A stretch of DNA of 64,000 nt from Pseudomonas putida (GCF_004357765.1 NZ_SMTE01000005.1:62001-126000); one strand, 5' to 3'. Counted from the stretch's first letter, positions 40,828 through 48,650 are shown. The notes: generated from the sequence alone by a model not told the origin. A program made the numbers and translations.

Positions 40828-41493
40828 ATGACCGCCTACATTTTCGACTCTGAAACCACCGGCCTGAACAACCCCGAGTTAGTTGAGGCCGCCTGGCTGC
40901 AGCTCGGTGCCGGCCTGGCCGTAACCGGCGAGTTCTTGCAGCGCTACAAGCCATCCAAGCCCATCGAACTTGGCGCCCTGGCAACCAGCCACATCCTGGA
41001 CGAAGAGCTGGTCGACTGCCCGCCGCATGATTCCTTCAAGCTGCCAGAAGACGCCACCTACCTGATCGGTCACAACGTCGATTACGACTGGGGGGTGATC
41101 GGCAAGCCGGATATCAAGCGCATCTGCACCAAGGCCCTGAGCTCGATGCTTTGGCCGGACGCTGACTCGCACACCCAGTCGGCGATGATCTATCTCCACT
41201 ACCGGTCGGAAGCCCCCGAGCTGCTGAGAAACGCCCACGCCGCGCTTGATGATGTGAAGAACTGCCGTCGCCTCCTGGCCGCCATATTCAGCACCCTGAA
41301 GGCGCAGCTGGGGCGACCGGTGGCCAGCTGGGAAGAGCTCTGGGAAATCTCCGAAGACGCTCGCATCCCGGAGATCATCCGATTCGGCAAGCATGCCGGC
41401 TCGAAGATCGAAGACATCCCGCGCGACTACAAGCGCTGGCTGCTTGGCCAGGCCGACATCGATCCATACCTGCGGAAAGCTCTGGAAAAATAA
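40828..41493 (+). CDS. ExoX-like DEDD 3'-5' exonuclease
   Basis: A 221-residue exonuclease. Motif I is FDSETTGL (residues 6-13), motif II includes HNVDYD, and motif III is HAALDDVKN, giving the DEDDh acidic set. The C-terminal 45 residues (IRFGKHAGSKIEDIPRDYKR) form the ExoX C-terminal domain. The start MTAYIF at 40828 fits the family, although the ribosome site is weak. It should trim DNA ends during phage replication or recombination. Confidence 0.9.
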   Translation: MTAYIFDSETTGLNNPELVEAAWLQLGAGLAVTGEFLQRYKPSKPIELGALATSHILDEELVDCPPHDSFKLPEDATYLIGHNVDYDWGVIGKPDIKRICTKALSSMLWPDADSHTQSAMIYLHYRSEAPELLRNAHAALDDVKNCRRLLAAIFSTLKAQLGRPVASWEELWEISEDARIPEIIRFGKHAGSKIEDIPRDYKRWLLGQADIDPYLRKALEK

Positions 41494-41496
41494 GCC

Positions 41497-41685
41497 ATGC
41501 CACTTGCAGCCATCCTCGACATGCTCCAGCGCCGAAAGGAACTGGAGCGTCATCTGCAGCTGCTGTTCAACCGCAGCTGCCAGTGGGGCCGCGCCGAACG
41601 GGTGCGCGGCGCCGCAACCATCGAGAACCTGACCCAGCAGCTGTTCGAACTCACCGAGCAGATCGACGCGGCGCGGGCGGCATGA
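41497..41685 (+). CDS. Small coiled-coil protein (62 aa)
   Basis: A 62-residue helical protein (ILDMLQRRKELERHLQLLFN, then ENLTQQLFELTEQIDAA) whose ATG is three bases after the exonuclease stop. It is likely translated by coupling. Function unknown. Confidence 0.62.
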   Translation: MPLAAILDMLQRRKELERHLQLLFNRSCQWGRAERVRGAATIENLTQQLFELTEQIDAARAA

Positions 41686-41766
41686 GGCGGATCAACACCC
41701 TAGTCCGCCAGCGCCGACGGCAAGACCAGTTCCACCTACCGCCAAGCGGTCTCACGGAGCACAGAC

Positions 41767-42132
41767 ATGCAGAAAGCACCTTCTGGAGTGGTAGCCCTGC
41801 CGGCCTGGCTGAATCGGCCAGTCAAGAAGCTGTACAACACTCGCAGCGGCGGCAAGTACCGGCCTGATGATGTGGCGCTGGCCTTTGCGCTGAGCCTCCG
41901 CATGCACGACAGCGCCGATCACCTGCGCAGGCTGGCTCGCCGTCTGGTCGACAAGGTCTGCCTCGAGCACCAACCAAACATGAAGCGCCTGGCCCGCGAG
42001 CCGGACGACGCCAAGGTGTTCGACGCTGCGCTCAAGATCATCAATCGGGTGTGCGACCTGCTCGATATCGGGCCGGGAACTACCTTTGTGCGCAATGGGG
42101 GCGATGATGGCTCTGACGCAGCAGCAGCGTGA
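41767..42132 (+). CDS. Phage early protein of unknown function (121 aa)
   Basis: A 121-residue basic helical protein with GGAG before the ATG at 41767. It contains the sequence WLNRPVKKLYNTRSGGKYRP and a Leu/Arg-rich helix (SADHLRRLARRLVDKV). The C-terminus overlaps the next gene. An overlapping frame that starts at 41682 is less likely. Confidence 0.66.
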   Translation: MQKAPSGVVALPAWLNRPVKKLYNTRSGGKYRPDDVALAFALSLRMHDSADHLRRLARRLVDKVCLEHQPNMKRLAREPDDAKVFDAALKIINRVCDLLDIGPGTTFVRNGGDDGSDAAAA

Positions 42133-42475
42133 CGAGAAGCGCAGGGCCAAGGCATCCAAACACGGTGAAGAAGACCTGCGCCTGAAAGCGCGCGCCGGCA
42201 CCCGCCAGGCACTGGCCGAGATCATGCAATGGGCCGAAGTAGAGGAAAACGGCGAGGCCATGACCCTGCTGATTCACCGCATCCATGAATTAGGGCCTGA
42301 AGCGGCCCGCCACTTCCTCAGCGCGCCGCGCCACGAAATAGTCGTGTCGGATTTTGTGGCGCGACGACTCGATCAATTCAGGATCAGCCGCCAGATGCGC
42401 GAGCCGCTTCTGAGGGCTGGCGACGATCCAGACGACAGCGGGATCTACGTGATCGAGTACACGCAGAGAATGTAA
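42107..42475 (+). CDS. Phage regulator-like protein carrying a palindrome copy
   Basis: A 122-residue protein starting ALTQQQRDEKRRAKASKHGE, a start shared by a family of Pseudomonas phage early proteins that look like small repressors. A helical core follows (RQALAEIMQWAEVEENGEAM). Copy 4 of the dispersed palindrome lies in codons about 74-86 (translated as SAPRHEIVVSDFVARRL). Overlaps the previous gene by 26 bases. Confidence 0.7.
   Translation: MALTQQQRDEKRRAKASKHGEEDLRLKARAGTRQALAEIMQWAEVEENGEAMTLLIHRIHELGPEAARHFLSAPRHEIVVSDFVARRLDQFRISRQMREPLLRAGDDPDDSGIYVIEYTQRM
42327..42363 (+). repeat. Dispersed hyphenated palindrome, copy 4
   Basis: Left arm CGCGCCACGAAA (42327-42338), 13-base spacer, right arm TTTTGTGGCGCG (42352-42363). 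It is inside a plus-strand coding sequence, while the other copies lie in minus-strand regions. The polarity relative to the map is nevertheless the same. Confidence 0.88.
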
Positions 42476-42482
42476 AAGTCGA

Positions 42483-42692
42483 TCATCTAGAGGAGCTCTC
42501 AAAGCTCCCTGGCAGGATAATCGACCATCCCCTGCGTTTCTTTTTGGGCTTACCTTTCTTTGACCCAAGTGCTTTGCGAAGCGCTGCTGTAGCTGCCTCA
42601 TCTGCCGTTAGCTCAATGCCATCTTCTTCGGCAACGTGCTTCGCCAGGTCAATTCCGGAAATGAATTTACGAGTTCGTTTATCGAAAGCCAT
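42483..42692 (-). CDS. Small basic protein on the opposite strand (69 aa)
   Basis: A 69-residue protein: MAFDKRTRKFISGIDLAKHV, a helical stretch (LTADEAATAALRKALGS) and a very basic tail (KKGKPKKKRRG). GAGGGC precedes the ATG. It runs against the early operon and so is probably expressed separately. Its basic tail may bind nucleic acid. The toxin or antitoxin type is unclear. Confidence 0.62.
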   Translation of the reverse strand: MAFDKRTRKFISGIDLAKHVAEEDGIELTADEAATAALRKALGSKKGKPKKKRRGWSIILPGSFESSSR

Positions 42693-42815
42693 CTCGGCGC
42701 CCTCGGCTCGGCCCCATGCCGGTCACCCGTAATACCCCATCCCAAACCAAATTGCCACCATGCCGCATCCGGCCCTCGGAGGCATGGAGCTGCCCACACA
42801 TTTCAGGAGAGCGCA

Positions 42816-43415
42816 ATGAGCAAAGCCCTGAAGCTGGTTTATGGTGTCGGAGCAAACGACGCCGACTATCAGGTCTGCCTTACCGAAACGGTTAACGGAC
42901 GCCGCAGATCCGTATGGACCTGCCCGTTCTACAAAGCATGGACCGGAATGCTAGAGCGTTGCTACAGCGAGAAGTTTCAGCTCAGGAACCCAACCTATCA
43001 AGACTGCTCGGCATCCAGCGATTGGCTCGCCTTCTCGTCATTCAGGGCTTGGATGTCCAGGCAAGATCATGAAGGCAAGCACTTGGACAAAGATCTGCTT
43101 GTGCCAGGCAACAAGGTCTATTCACCGGATACTTGCGCATTTATCCCGCCGGACCTGAACAGATTCATGGTCGATAGCCAGGCGATACGTGGTGACCTGC
43201 CAATCGGTGTTTCCTGGCACAAGGCGCGGCAAAGGTTCGTGGCTCAGTGCAGAAACCCTTTCACCGGTCGCCACGAGTTTCTCGGCTATCACACCAGCGC
43301 CTCCGAAGCTCACCAAGCGTGGCGAGAGCACAAGCACCGGATTGCAATCGCCTACGCCGAGACACAGTCGGACCCTCGTATCGCCGCAGCATTGCGTACT
43401 CGGTACGCCGCCTGA
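42816..43415 (+). CDS. AP2/HNH-type endonuclease-like protein
   Basis: A 199-residue protein starting at 42816 with AGGAG upstream. Residues 30-115 hold the phage block with WTGMLERCYSEKF, NPTYQDCSAS and GKHLDKDLLVPGNKVYSPDT, which is a variant HNH-type nuclease core. The C-terminal 60 residues (GVSWHKARQRFVAQCR, then FLGYHTSASEAHQAW) form an AP2-like DNA-binding domain. It is probably a site-specific DNA-cutting homing-type protein. Confidence 0.78.
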   Translation: MSKALKLVYGVGANDADYQVCLTETVNGRRRSVWTCPFYKAWTGMLERCYSEKFQLRNPTYQDCSASSDWLAFSSFRAWMSRQDHEGKHLDKDLLVPGNKVYSPDTCAFIPPDLNRFMVDSQAIRGDLPIGVSWHKARQRFVAQCRNPFTGRHEFLGYHTSASEAHQAWREHKHRIAIAYAETQSDPRIAAALRTRYAA

Positions 43416-43496
43416 TTCTCCCGCGCTGCCCGCCAGCGCCTTCCCCTATTCAACGATAACGCCTCCCCGGCGAAGGTTACGCTGCTCCCAGTACAG

Positions 43497-43718
43497 CTAT
43501 CGATTTCTGCGCGCATCCTGGGGATAGGCTTTTTTCGCGATCACGACCGTGAAGCTGCCTGTGAAGCTGTGACGAAGCTCTCGAGGCATAAGGTAGGAAA
43601 AGGATACGAGCCAAGAGCCATCGCCAAGCTGCAGGGTCTCGGTTCTGTATTTATCAACTTGATACTCATCAATGCCCACGACTGCAGCGACTTCTTGATT
43701 GGTCGGCTCGGTACTCAC
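43497..43718 (-). CDS. Small protein on the opposite strand (73 aa)
   Basis: A 73-residue protein. I take the GTG at 43718, which has AGAGAAAAG upstream. A longer frame to about 43794 lacks a good site. The sequence (VDKYRTETLQLGDGSWLVSF, then RHSFTGSFTVVIAKK) is beta-rich. It is a solitary minus-strand gene inside the plus-strand operon and likely a moron. Function unknown. Confidence 0.58.
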   Translation of the reverse strand: MSTEPTNQEVAAVVGIDEYQVDKYRTETLQLGDGSWLVSFSYLMPRELRHSFTGSFTVVIAKKAYPQDARRNR

Positions 43719-43841
43719 GGGATCTTTTCTCTGGAACCCCGGCTTGGGGTGAGCAGCATCAATACGCGCATTAATGGCAAATAGCCACAACATTCTACTC
43801 CGCCGCCCCGGCGAGGGCGGCGCCTGCAATGGAGATTGCCA

Positions 43842-44711
43842 ATGAACCCCTACCAGATCACTGGGCCGGCGCAGATCGGCGTCAGTGGTGGCCGCACCAG
43901 CGGGCACATGCTCTGGAAAATCCTTGAGGCCCACGGCGGTAAGCTCCCGGCAGATGTGCACGCCTTCTTCCAGAACACCGGCAAGGAGCGCGAGGAAACA
44001 CTGGTGTTCATCGACGCCATGGCCAAGCACTGGGGCGTCAACATCGTCTGGATGGAATGGTGCCGGGTGTACGGCCAGCCGGACGACGCGCCCTGGTACA
44101 AAATCGTCGACTTCGAGACGGCCAGCCGCAACGGCGAGCCGTTCACGATGATGCTGGAGTACTACGAGGCCTACCGGAAAGCAGAAAAGAACCTGCCGGC
44201 CGTGCTGCCGAATTTCAGCAACAACATGTGCACCGCTTACCTGAAGGTGAAGATTGGCGAGAAGCACATGCGCGCCCTGGGCTACGACGAGTGGGACTGC
44301 GTCGTCGGCATCCGCTACGACGAGCCCCGCCGCTACAGCCGAATGATGACCGCCAACGAGCGCGGCAATGCCCGATGGGACAGCGTCTGCCCTTCCTATG
44401 TCGCCGGCGTCATCAAGGAGGACGTGGCTGCCTTCTGGGCCGAACAACCTTTCGATCTGGGCATGGATTCGGACTACGGCAATTGCGACCTTTGCTGGAA
44501 GAAGAATGAGGCCAAGCTGATCAGGACCATCCAGGAAGATCCGTCGCGGGTGATCTGGTGGTCTGGAACCGAGGAGCGGTTCGGCCAGGTGTTCCGGCAG
44601 GACCGACCCAATTACCGGTCTCTGGCCTGGTCAGCAGACCAGCGAGCCAGGCAGACGGATTTCGATTTCGACTACCTGGCCGAAGACATTGACTGCTTCT
44701 GCGGGGACTAG
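43842..44711 (+). CDS. PAPS-reductase-like PP-loop enzyme
   Basis: A 289-residue protein. The PP-loop IGVSGGRTSGHML (about residues 12-24) binds ATP or a nucleotide phosphate. Cysteines occur in NNMCTAYLK, DSVCPSY, CDLCWKK and DCFCGD, suitable for an Fe-S centre or thiol chemistry. Phage members of this family have no proven substrate. Relatives act in sulphur incorporation into DNA (DndC) or nucleotide change. GGAG precedes the ATG. It might modify phage DNA or tRNA, but this is inference. Confidence 0.82.
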   Translation: MNPYQITGPAQIGVSGGRTSGHMLWKILEAHGGKLPADVHAFFQNTGKEREETLVFIDAMAKHWGVNIVWMEWCRVYGQPDDAPWYKIVDFETASRNGEPFTMMLEYYEAYRKAEKNLPAVLPNFSNNMCTAYLKVKIGEKHMRALGYDEWDCVVGIRYDEPRRYSRMMTANERGNARWDSVCPSYVAGVIKEDVAAFWAEQPFDLGMDSDYGNCDLCWKKNEAKLIRTIQEDPSRVIWWSGTEERFGQVFRQDRPNYRSLAWSADQRARQTDFDFDYLAEDIDCFCGD

Positions 44712-45175
44712 CCTTTCAGGCTGCTGATGCGTTCGCAGATAGCGTCGTAAGCCTCATAGAAATAGTACTTGGGCAGAAACTCTGTCTCCCGAAAATCCGC
44801 AACTCTACGCTCTCGATCAGGCTTGAAGGTTGCGAGAAAGGGATCGTTTTGAGCGATTACGATTTCTGGTTGGTCGTAGTCGTCGAACTGGCTTCCAGTG
44901 ATGTCTATGATCGTTCCGTTCAAGTCGAGCCATACGTGCGAACCAAGCTCGCCCTTTCTCCCGCCATTTCGCCCGTGAACCCTCAGCGCGCCAGGATAAC
45001 CTTGTTCAGATAGGTACGCGGCCAACATCAACGATGAATCATCGCATGAGGCGTGCGGGAAATTCTTGGAAATGCTGACTCCGAACCAGTGACCCTCTTC
45101 GACCAGTTGTTTCAACGCCGACCGAAACTCAGCAACTACAACGCCCAATTCTCGCTGACTCACAACCACCTCCAT
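44708..45175 (-). CDS. Papain/transglutaminase-like protein on the opposite strand
   Basis: A 155-residue protein with a possible Cys-His-Asp triad: SCDDSSLMLAAYL (Cys about 44), GSHVWLDLNG (His about 80) and IIDITGSQF (Asp about 91). The order and spacing fit papain-like or transglutaminase-like folds. It is a single minus-strand gene whose end overlaps the PAPS-like gene by four bases. It may be a lysogen-expressed effector, toxin or immunity gene. The family is not named with certainty. Confidence 0.62.
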   Translation of the reverse strand: MEVVVSQRELGVVVAEFRSALKQLVEEGHWFGVSISKNFPHASCDDSSLMLAAYLSEQGYPGALRVHGRNGGRKGELGSHVWLDLNGTIIDITGSQFDDYDQPEIVIAQNDPFLATFKPDRERRVADFRETEFLPKYYFYEAYDAICERISSLKG

Positions 45176-45211
45176 TCGATATGCGGCGAACTATAACCGC
45201 GAGGTATCCCC

Positions 45212-45919
45212 ATGCCCACAGAAAACCGATCCAGCAACACAGAGATGGTCAGCTTGTCGCGTGACTTGATAGACCTCACCCTGGCGCACCTGCCGAACGA
45301 CAGCGCTGCCAAGTGGGAAATTCACGAAGTGCTTGCACGGCCAGCTCCGCAGCCCCACCCCGAGCCAATAGCCTGGATGGTTGGTACTGCCATCTGGTGG
45401 ACCAAAGAAGAGGCAGAGCGGGATGCGGCAGAGGTTGGCCAGCCGGTAATTGGCCTGGGACCGATGATCGATGCAGCCGAAGTTGAACGGCTTAGGGCGG
45501 AGAACGAGCAACTGCGCGAGGTCATCAAGCATTCTGACTCGAACATCCAACGGCAGAGCCTGCGGATTTCGAATCAGCGCGCCCAGTTGGCCGAGCGGGA
45601 TGCGCTGCTGCGTGAAAAGTCTGGCGACCTTATCCGCATGGCTGCGCACCTCATCAGCGCGCCGCTATTCGCCCTGCAAGACCTGCAGGACGAAGACAAG
45701 AAAATGACCCGGGCCCGAGTGGACATGGCTGTCGACACCGCAGACACCAGGCTGAAGGATGCAGCCTACGAACTCCGCCGAATCGCTGACGCCCTATCCG
45801 CCAGTGCAGAGCCGAGCGCGCCGACTTGGACGTGCCAGCCCTGCAAGATTGAACAACCGACTGATCGACCCTGTGATCTTTGCGACGGCAAAACCGAGCT
45901 GAAGGTTCTTCAACCCTGA
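45212..45919 (+). CDS. Coiled-coil phage protein, first copy of repeated cassette
   Basis: A 235-residue protein with GAGG before the ATG. The N-terminal block MVSLSRDLIDLTLAHLPNDS and EPIAWMVGTAI are shared with the shorter plus-strand gene at 46471. A coiled coil follows (about 88-130), then helices, and a C-terminal zinc knuckle (TCQPCKIEQ, CDLCDG). It forms a convergent pair with the minus-strand gene at 45959. Function unknown. Confidence 0.7.
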   Translation: MPTENRSSNTEMVSLSRDLIDLTLAHLPNDSAAKWEIHEVLARPAPQPHPEPIAWMVGTAIWWTKEEAERDAAEVGQPVIGLGPMIDAAEVERLRAENEQLREVIKHSDSNIQRQSLRISNQRAQLAERDALLREKSGDLIRMAAHLISAPLFALQDLQDEDKKMTRARVDMAVDTADTRLKDAAYELRRIADALSASAEPSAPTWTCQPCKIEQPTDRPCDLCDGKTELKVLQP

Positions 45920-45958
45920 CAGGAGTACATCCGTACTCTCCCCGCAGCGCTAGGGCTG

Positions 45959-46258
45959 CTACCGAGAAATGGCGAGAAGCTCTGCAACGGGAGCACCGTT
46001 AGCTACGACGCTGTGGGCTCTATCGATCCCCCAAGCCAACGCAGTACTCATCGACTCACCTGGACGGGAGTCGTAAGCATCCTCGAGCTTTGCCCGACCC
46101 GAAGGTGCGTACACACCGATGAACAATTGCGTAGAGCCAGTGCGCGAAAGCCTGACTTGTACGTCGATTGCGGTTCCATCGCTGCAGATCTCCTCATGAC
46201 TTCGGCTGTGAAGCGCCGTGTCCGCCCACATCCAATATTTGCTGCCTCTAGTTCTCAT
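45959..46258 (-). CDS. Small protein, paralogue A of convergent cassette
   Basis: A 99-residue protein starting at 46258 (AGAAGGA upstream). It is clearly related to the gene at 46710-47018: YWMWADTALHSR, DVQVRLSRTGSTQLFIGVYA, DSRPGESMSTALAWG. The block looks like a compact alpha/beta domain without a known catalytic motif. Convergent with the gene at 45212. Confidence 0.7.
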   Translation of the reverse strand: MRTRGSKYWMWADTALHSRSHEEICSDGTAIDVQVRLSRTGSTQLFIGVYAPSGRAKLEDAYDSRPGESMSTALAWGIDRAHSVVANGAPVAELLAISR

Positions 46259-46470
46259 CTTCTTATCCTTCTCTGTTCTCTCTAGTAACTCACACAAACC
46301 TTTTGCGCACATGACCACTGGGCAGTTGGCCTCAACCGTTTGGCTATCGGAGTGTGCGCATTTCCCTCTATTCATTCCCGCGATAGGTGTTCAGCCGAAA
46401 ACGGCATATCTCAGCCGCGGGTGAGGTGCGCTAGGCTTGGTATGGCGGATAAGAAATCATGGGAGGAACG

Positions 46471-46737
46471 ATGAGCACCGATATATCGATGGTCACTCTG
46501 CCGCTTGAACTGGTTGAGCTGATTCTCTCTGAGCTGCCCAAGGGCAGCGCAGCAGCGGATCGCATACGCGATCATTTGAACGGGATGGCCGAGGAATCTA
46601 AATCTGAACCGGTGGCCTTCCTGGCGCACCGGCTGACGGGGAATCAAGCTGGGAAGAGGTTCGTTACCCAGCCTGATTCGCGATACAACCCAGCCCTGTA
46701 CAGAGGGCCTTACCCGGTCTTTGAACGGCCCGACTGA
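46471..46737 (+). CDS. Short phage protein, second copy of repeated cassette
   Basis: An 88-residue protein with GGGAGG before the ATG. MVTLPLELVELILSELPKGS and the SEPVAFLAHRL segment match the start of the 235-residue gene at 45212, without its coiled coil. Its end overlaps the convergent minus-strand gene by 28 bases. Confidence 0.7.
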   Translation: MSTDISMVTLPLELVELILSELPKGSAAADRIRDHLNGMAEESKSEPVAFLAHRLTGNQAGKRFVTQPDSRYNPALYRGPYPVFERPD

Positions 46738-47018
46738 ACCGCCGCCATGCGCCCGCCATCTTCGGCGACCCGGCGTGCGCGCCCCACTCCCCAGGCCAAT
46801 GCCCTGGTCATCGATTCGCCTGGCCGGGAGTCGAAAGCTTCCTCGAAGATCGCAGCGCCAGCCGCAGCATAGACGCCGATGAACATCTGCGTGTTGCCCG
46901 TGCGAGACAGCCGCACCTGCACGTCGATAAACGTGCCGTCCTCAAGAGTTTCGTCATGCTCTCGGTGATGAAGTGTGGGGTCCGCCCACTGCCAATACAC
47001 ATCTCCGCGAACTCGCAT
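46710..47018 (-). CDS. Small protein, paralogue B of convergent cassette
   Basis: A 102-residue protein starting at 47018 with GGAGG upstream. It shares YWQWADPTLHHR, DVQVRLSRTGNTQMFIGVYA and DSRPGESMTRALAWG with paralogue A. The two copies differ most at the C-terminus. Function unknown. Confidence 0.72.
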   Translation of the reverse strand: MRVRGDVYWQWADPTLHHREHDETLEDGTFIDVQVRLSRTGNTQMFIGVYAAAGAAIFEEAFDSRPGESMTRALAWGVGRARRVAEDGGRMAAVQSGRSKTG

Positions 47019-47198
47019 GCCGCCTCCGAGGACTGATGTCTTTTTGTTTAGGGCCAAAGACCACCATAGCGAAGCGGTACCAGTGCACAACCGGTAAAGG
47101 CCGAACTGCGAGCACAATCGGACCGCCGGGCAAATAACCTCTACACATTCAATATTTTGTACAACTCACTGCCGCGATATGGCGGCCAAGGAACTGCC

Positions 47199-47387
47199 GT
47201 GGGCAAAACAATAATCTTGACCGGTCGCGCCATCGTGAATTTCAAAAGGGTCATGTACGACGTGCCCGAGCACGAAGTTCAAGAGCTGCTCGAAAGCAAT
47301 GACCTCCGTGAATCGCAGATTGATGACGACGATCTCCGCGACATCGAATCCATCCACGACGACGTCGCCATTGAGGTGCAGCCATGA
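47199..47387 (+). CDS. Small acidic early protein (62 aa)
   Basis: A 62-residue protein. I take the GTG at 47199 because AAGGA lies seven bases before it, whereas the longer frame has no site. The sequence (GKTIILTGRAIVNFKRVMYD) is beta-like, then very acidic (ESQIDDDDLRDIESIHDD). It is followed by a tiny frame and the methylase, all joined by ATGA overlaps. Confidence 0.55.
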   Translation: MGKTIILTGRAIVNFKRVMYDVPEHEVQELLESNDLRESQIDDDDLRDIESIHDDVAIEVQP

Positions 47388-47434
47388 TCGCCCTCGCCTA
47401 CATGGCCTACCTGATCTACAGGGGGCCGCGATGA
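47384..47434 (+). CDS. Tiny coupled peptide before the methylase (16 aa)
   Basis: A 16-codon frame (MIALAYMAYLIYRGPR) whose ATG overlaps the previous stop and whose stop overlaps the methylase start. It has a hydrophobic start and may only serve to carry ribosomes into the methylase gene. Confidence 0.35.
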   Translation: MIALAYMAYLIYRGPR

Positions 47435-48204
47435 GAGAAGTCAGCCTATACCGCGGCGAGTGCCTGGAGGTGATGAAGTCGATCCCTGATGCCAGCGTCG
47501 ACCTGGTGCTGGCTGACCTGCCCTACGGCACTACGCAATGCGCCTGGGATGTGGTGATCCCCTTCGCTCCCCTCTGGGAGCAGTACTTGAGAATCGCCAA
47601 GCCCGAAGCGGCAATCGTCCTCTGCGCGGCCCAGCCGTTCAGTTCTCTGGTGGTCGCCAGCAACCCGCGGGACTACCGCTACGAGTGGATCTGGGAGAAA
47701 GGCAACGCCACCGGCTTCTTAAACGCCAAGAAGCAGCCACTGCGTGCGCATGAAAGCGCCCAGGTCTTCTACCGGCGCCAGCCGGTATACAACCCCCAGA
47801 TGACCACCGGGCACGAGCGGCGCACGGCAAAGCGGAAGACGGTCAACTCGGAGTGCTATGGCAAGGCTCTATCGCTCACCGAGTACGACTCCACGGACCG
47901 ATACCCGCGCTCGGTGCAGTTCTTCTCGAGCGACAAGCAGACGGCCAACTTTCACCCGACCCAAAAGCCGGTCAGCTGGATGAGGTTCTTGATCGCCACC
48001 TACACCAATCCCGACCAGGTGGTGCTCGACAACACCATGGGCAGCGGTACGACCGGTGTTGCCTGCATCCAGTTGGGCCGACGTTTCATCGGCATCGAGC
48101 AGGACGAAGCGCACTTCGGTACCGCGCAGCAGCGCATTTCTCAGGCCATCACCATTCGCGACACCCCAGCAGCGCAGATCGAACTGTTCGAAGCGCGAGC
48201 CTAA
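47431..48204 (+). CDS. Solitary DNA adenine/cytosine-N4 methylase (beta class)
   Basis: A 257-residue methylase. The catalytic motif is DLPYG (29-33), a variant of DPPY, and the AdoMet motif is NTMGSGTTG (about 203-211). The order catalytic-then-AdoMet marks the beta class. FHPTQKPVSWM is the usual pre-AdoMet block. No restriction partner is present. It likely protects phage DNA from host restriction or marks it. The start overlaps the previous stop. Confidence 0.92.
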   Translation: MREVSLYRGECLEVMKSIPDASVDLVLADLPYGTTQCAWDVVIPFAPLWEQYLRIAKPEAAIVLCAAQPFSSLVVASNPRDYRYEWIWEKGNATGFLNAKKQPLRAHESAQVFYRRQPVYNPQMTTGHERRTAKRKTVNSECYGKALSLTEYDSTDRYPRSVQFFSSDKQTANFHPTQKPVSWMRFLIATYTNPDQVVLDNTMGSGTTGVACIQLGRRFIGIEQDEAHFGTAQQRISQAITIRDTPAAQIELFEARA

Positions 48205-48255
48205 CCCCTCCCCCTACTACTCAAGCCCGCCGACATGCGCGGGCGAGGAGCAACC

Positions 48256-48612
48256 ATGTCTGATTTTCAGACCATGACCGAACCCGTGGCCAGGAAGCGC
48301 CACGCCTGCTGCGAATGCCGTGGGCATATCGAGCCTGGGCAGCGATACCAACTGGTGGCTGGCTGCTGGGAAGGTTCGATGGAGAGTTTCAAAACCTGCT
48401 TACCCTGCGTTCAAGCCCGTGACTGGGCAACTGCCCAGCCTGAATGGGTGGGTGACGGGGAGCACCTCTACTACTTCGGCATGCTGGAAGAGGACTTGGC
48501 AAACCTGGCTCCGGAGGTTGCGCCCGGCGACGGCCGACGCTTCAGAGCCTATCGCCTACAAGTTCAAATCTGCCGCCGCCGTGACGCTGCGCATTCACGG
48601 AAAGCAGCCTGA
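48256..48612 (+). CDS. Cys-rich phage protein, paralogue of the gene at 31138
   Basis: A 118-residue protein. ARKRHACCECRGHIEPGQRY and FKTCLPCVQARDW match the zinc domain of the minus-strand gene at 31138-31560. It ends in a basic tail. It lies between the methylase and the excisionase. Function unknown. Confidence 0.76.
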   Translation: MSDFQTMTEPVARKRHACCECRGHIEPGQRYQLVAGCWEGSMESFKTCLPCVQARDWATAQPEWVGDGEHLYYFGMLEEDLANLAPEVAPGDGRRFRAYRLQVQICRRRDAAHSRKAA

Positions 48613-48650
48613 CCACCAACCTGCCGCCACCGGCGGCGTGGAGACAACCC

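Noticed and set aside
41682-41867. Plus-strand frame beginning with an ATGA overlap at 41682
   Set aside because: It overlaps the better supported gene at 41767 by about 100 bases and has a low-complexity translation. The coupling could be by chance.
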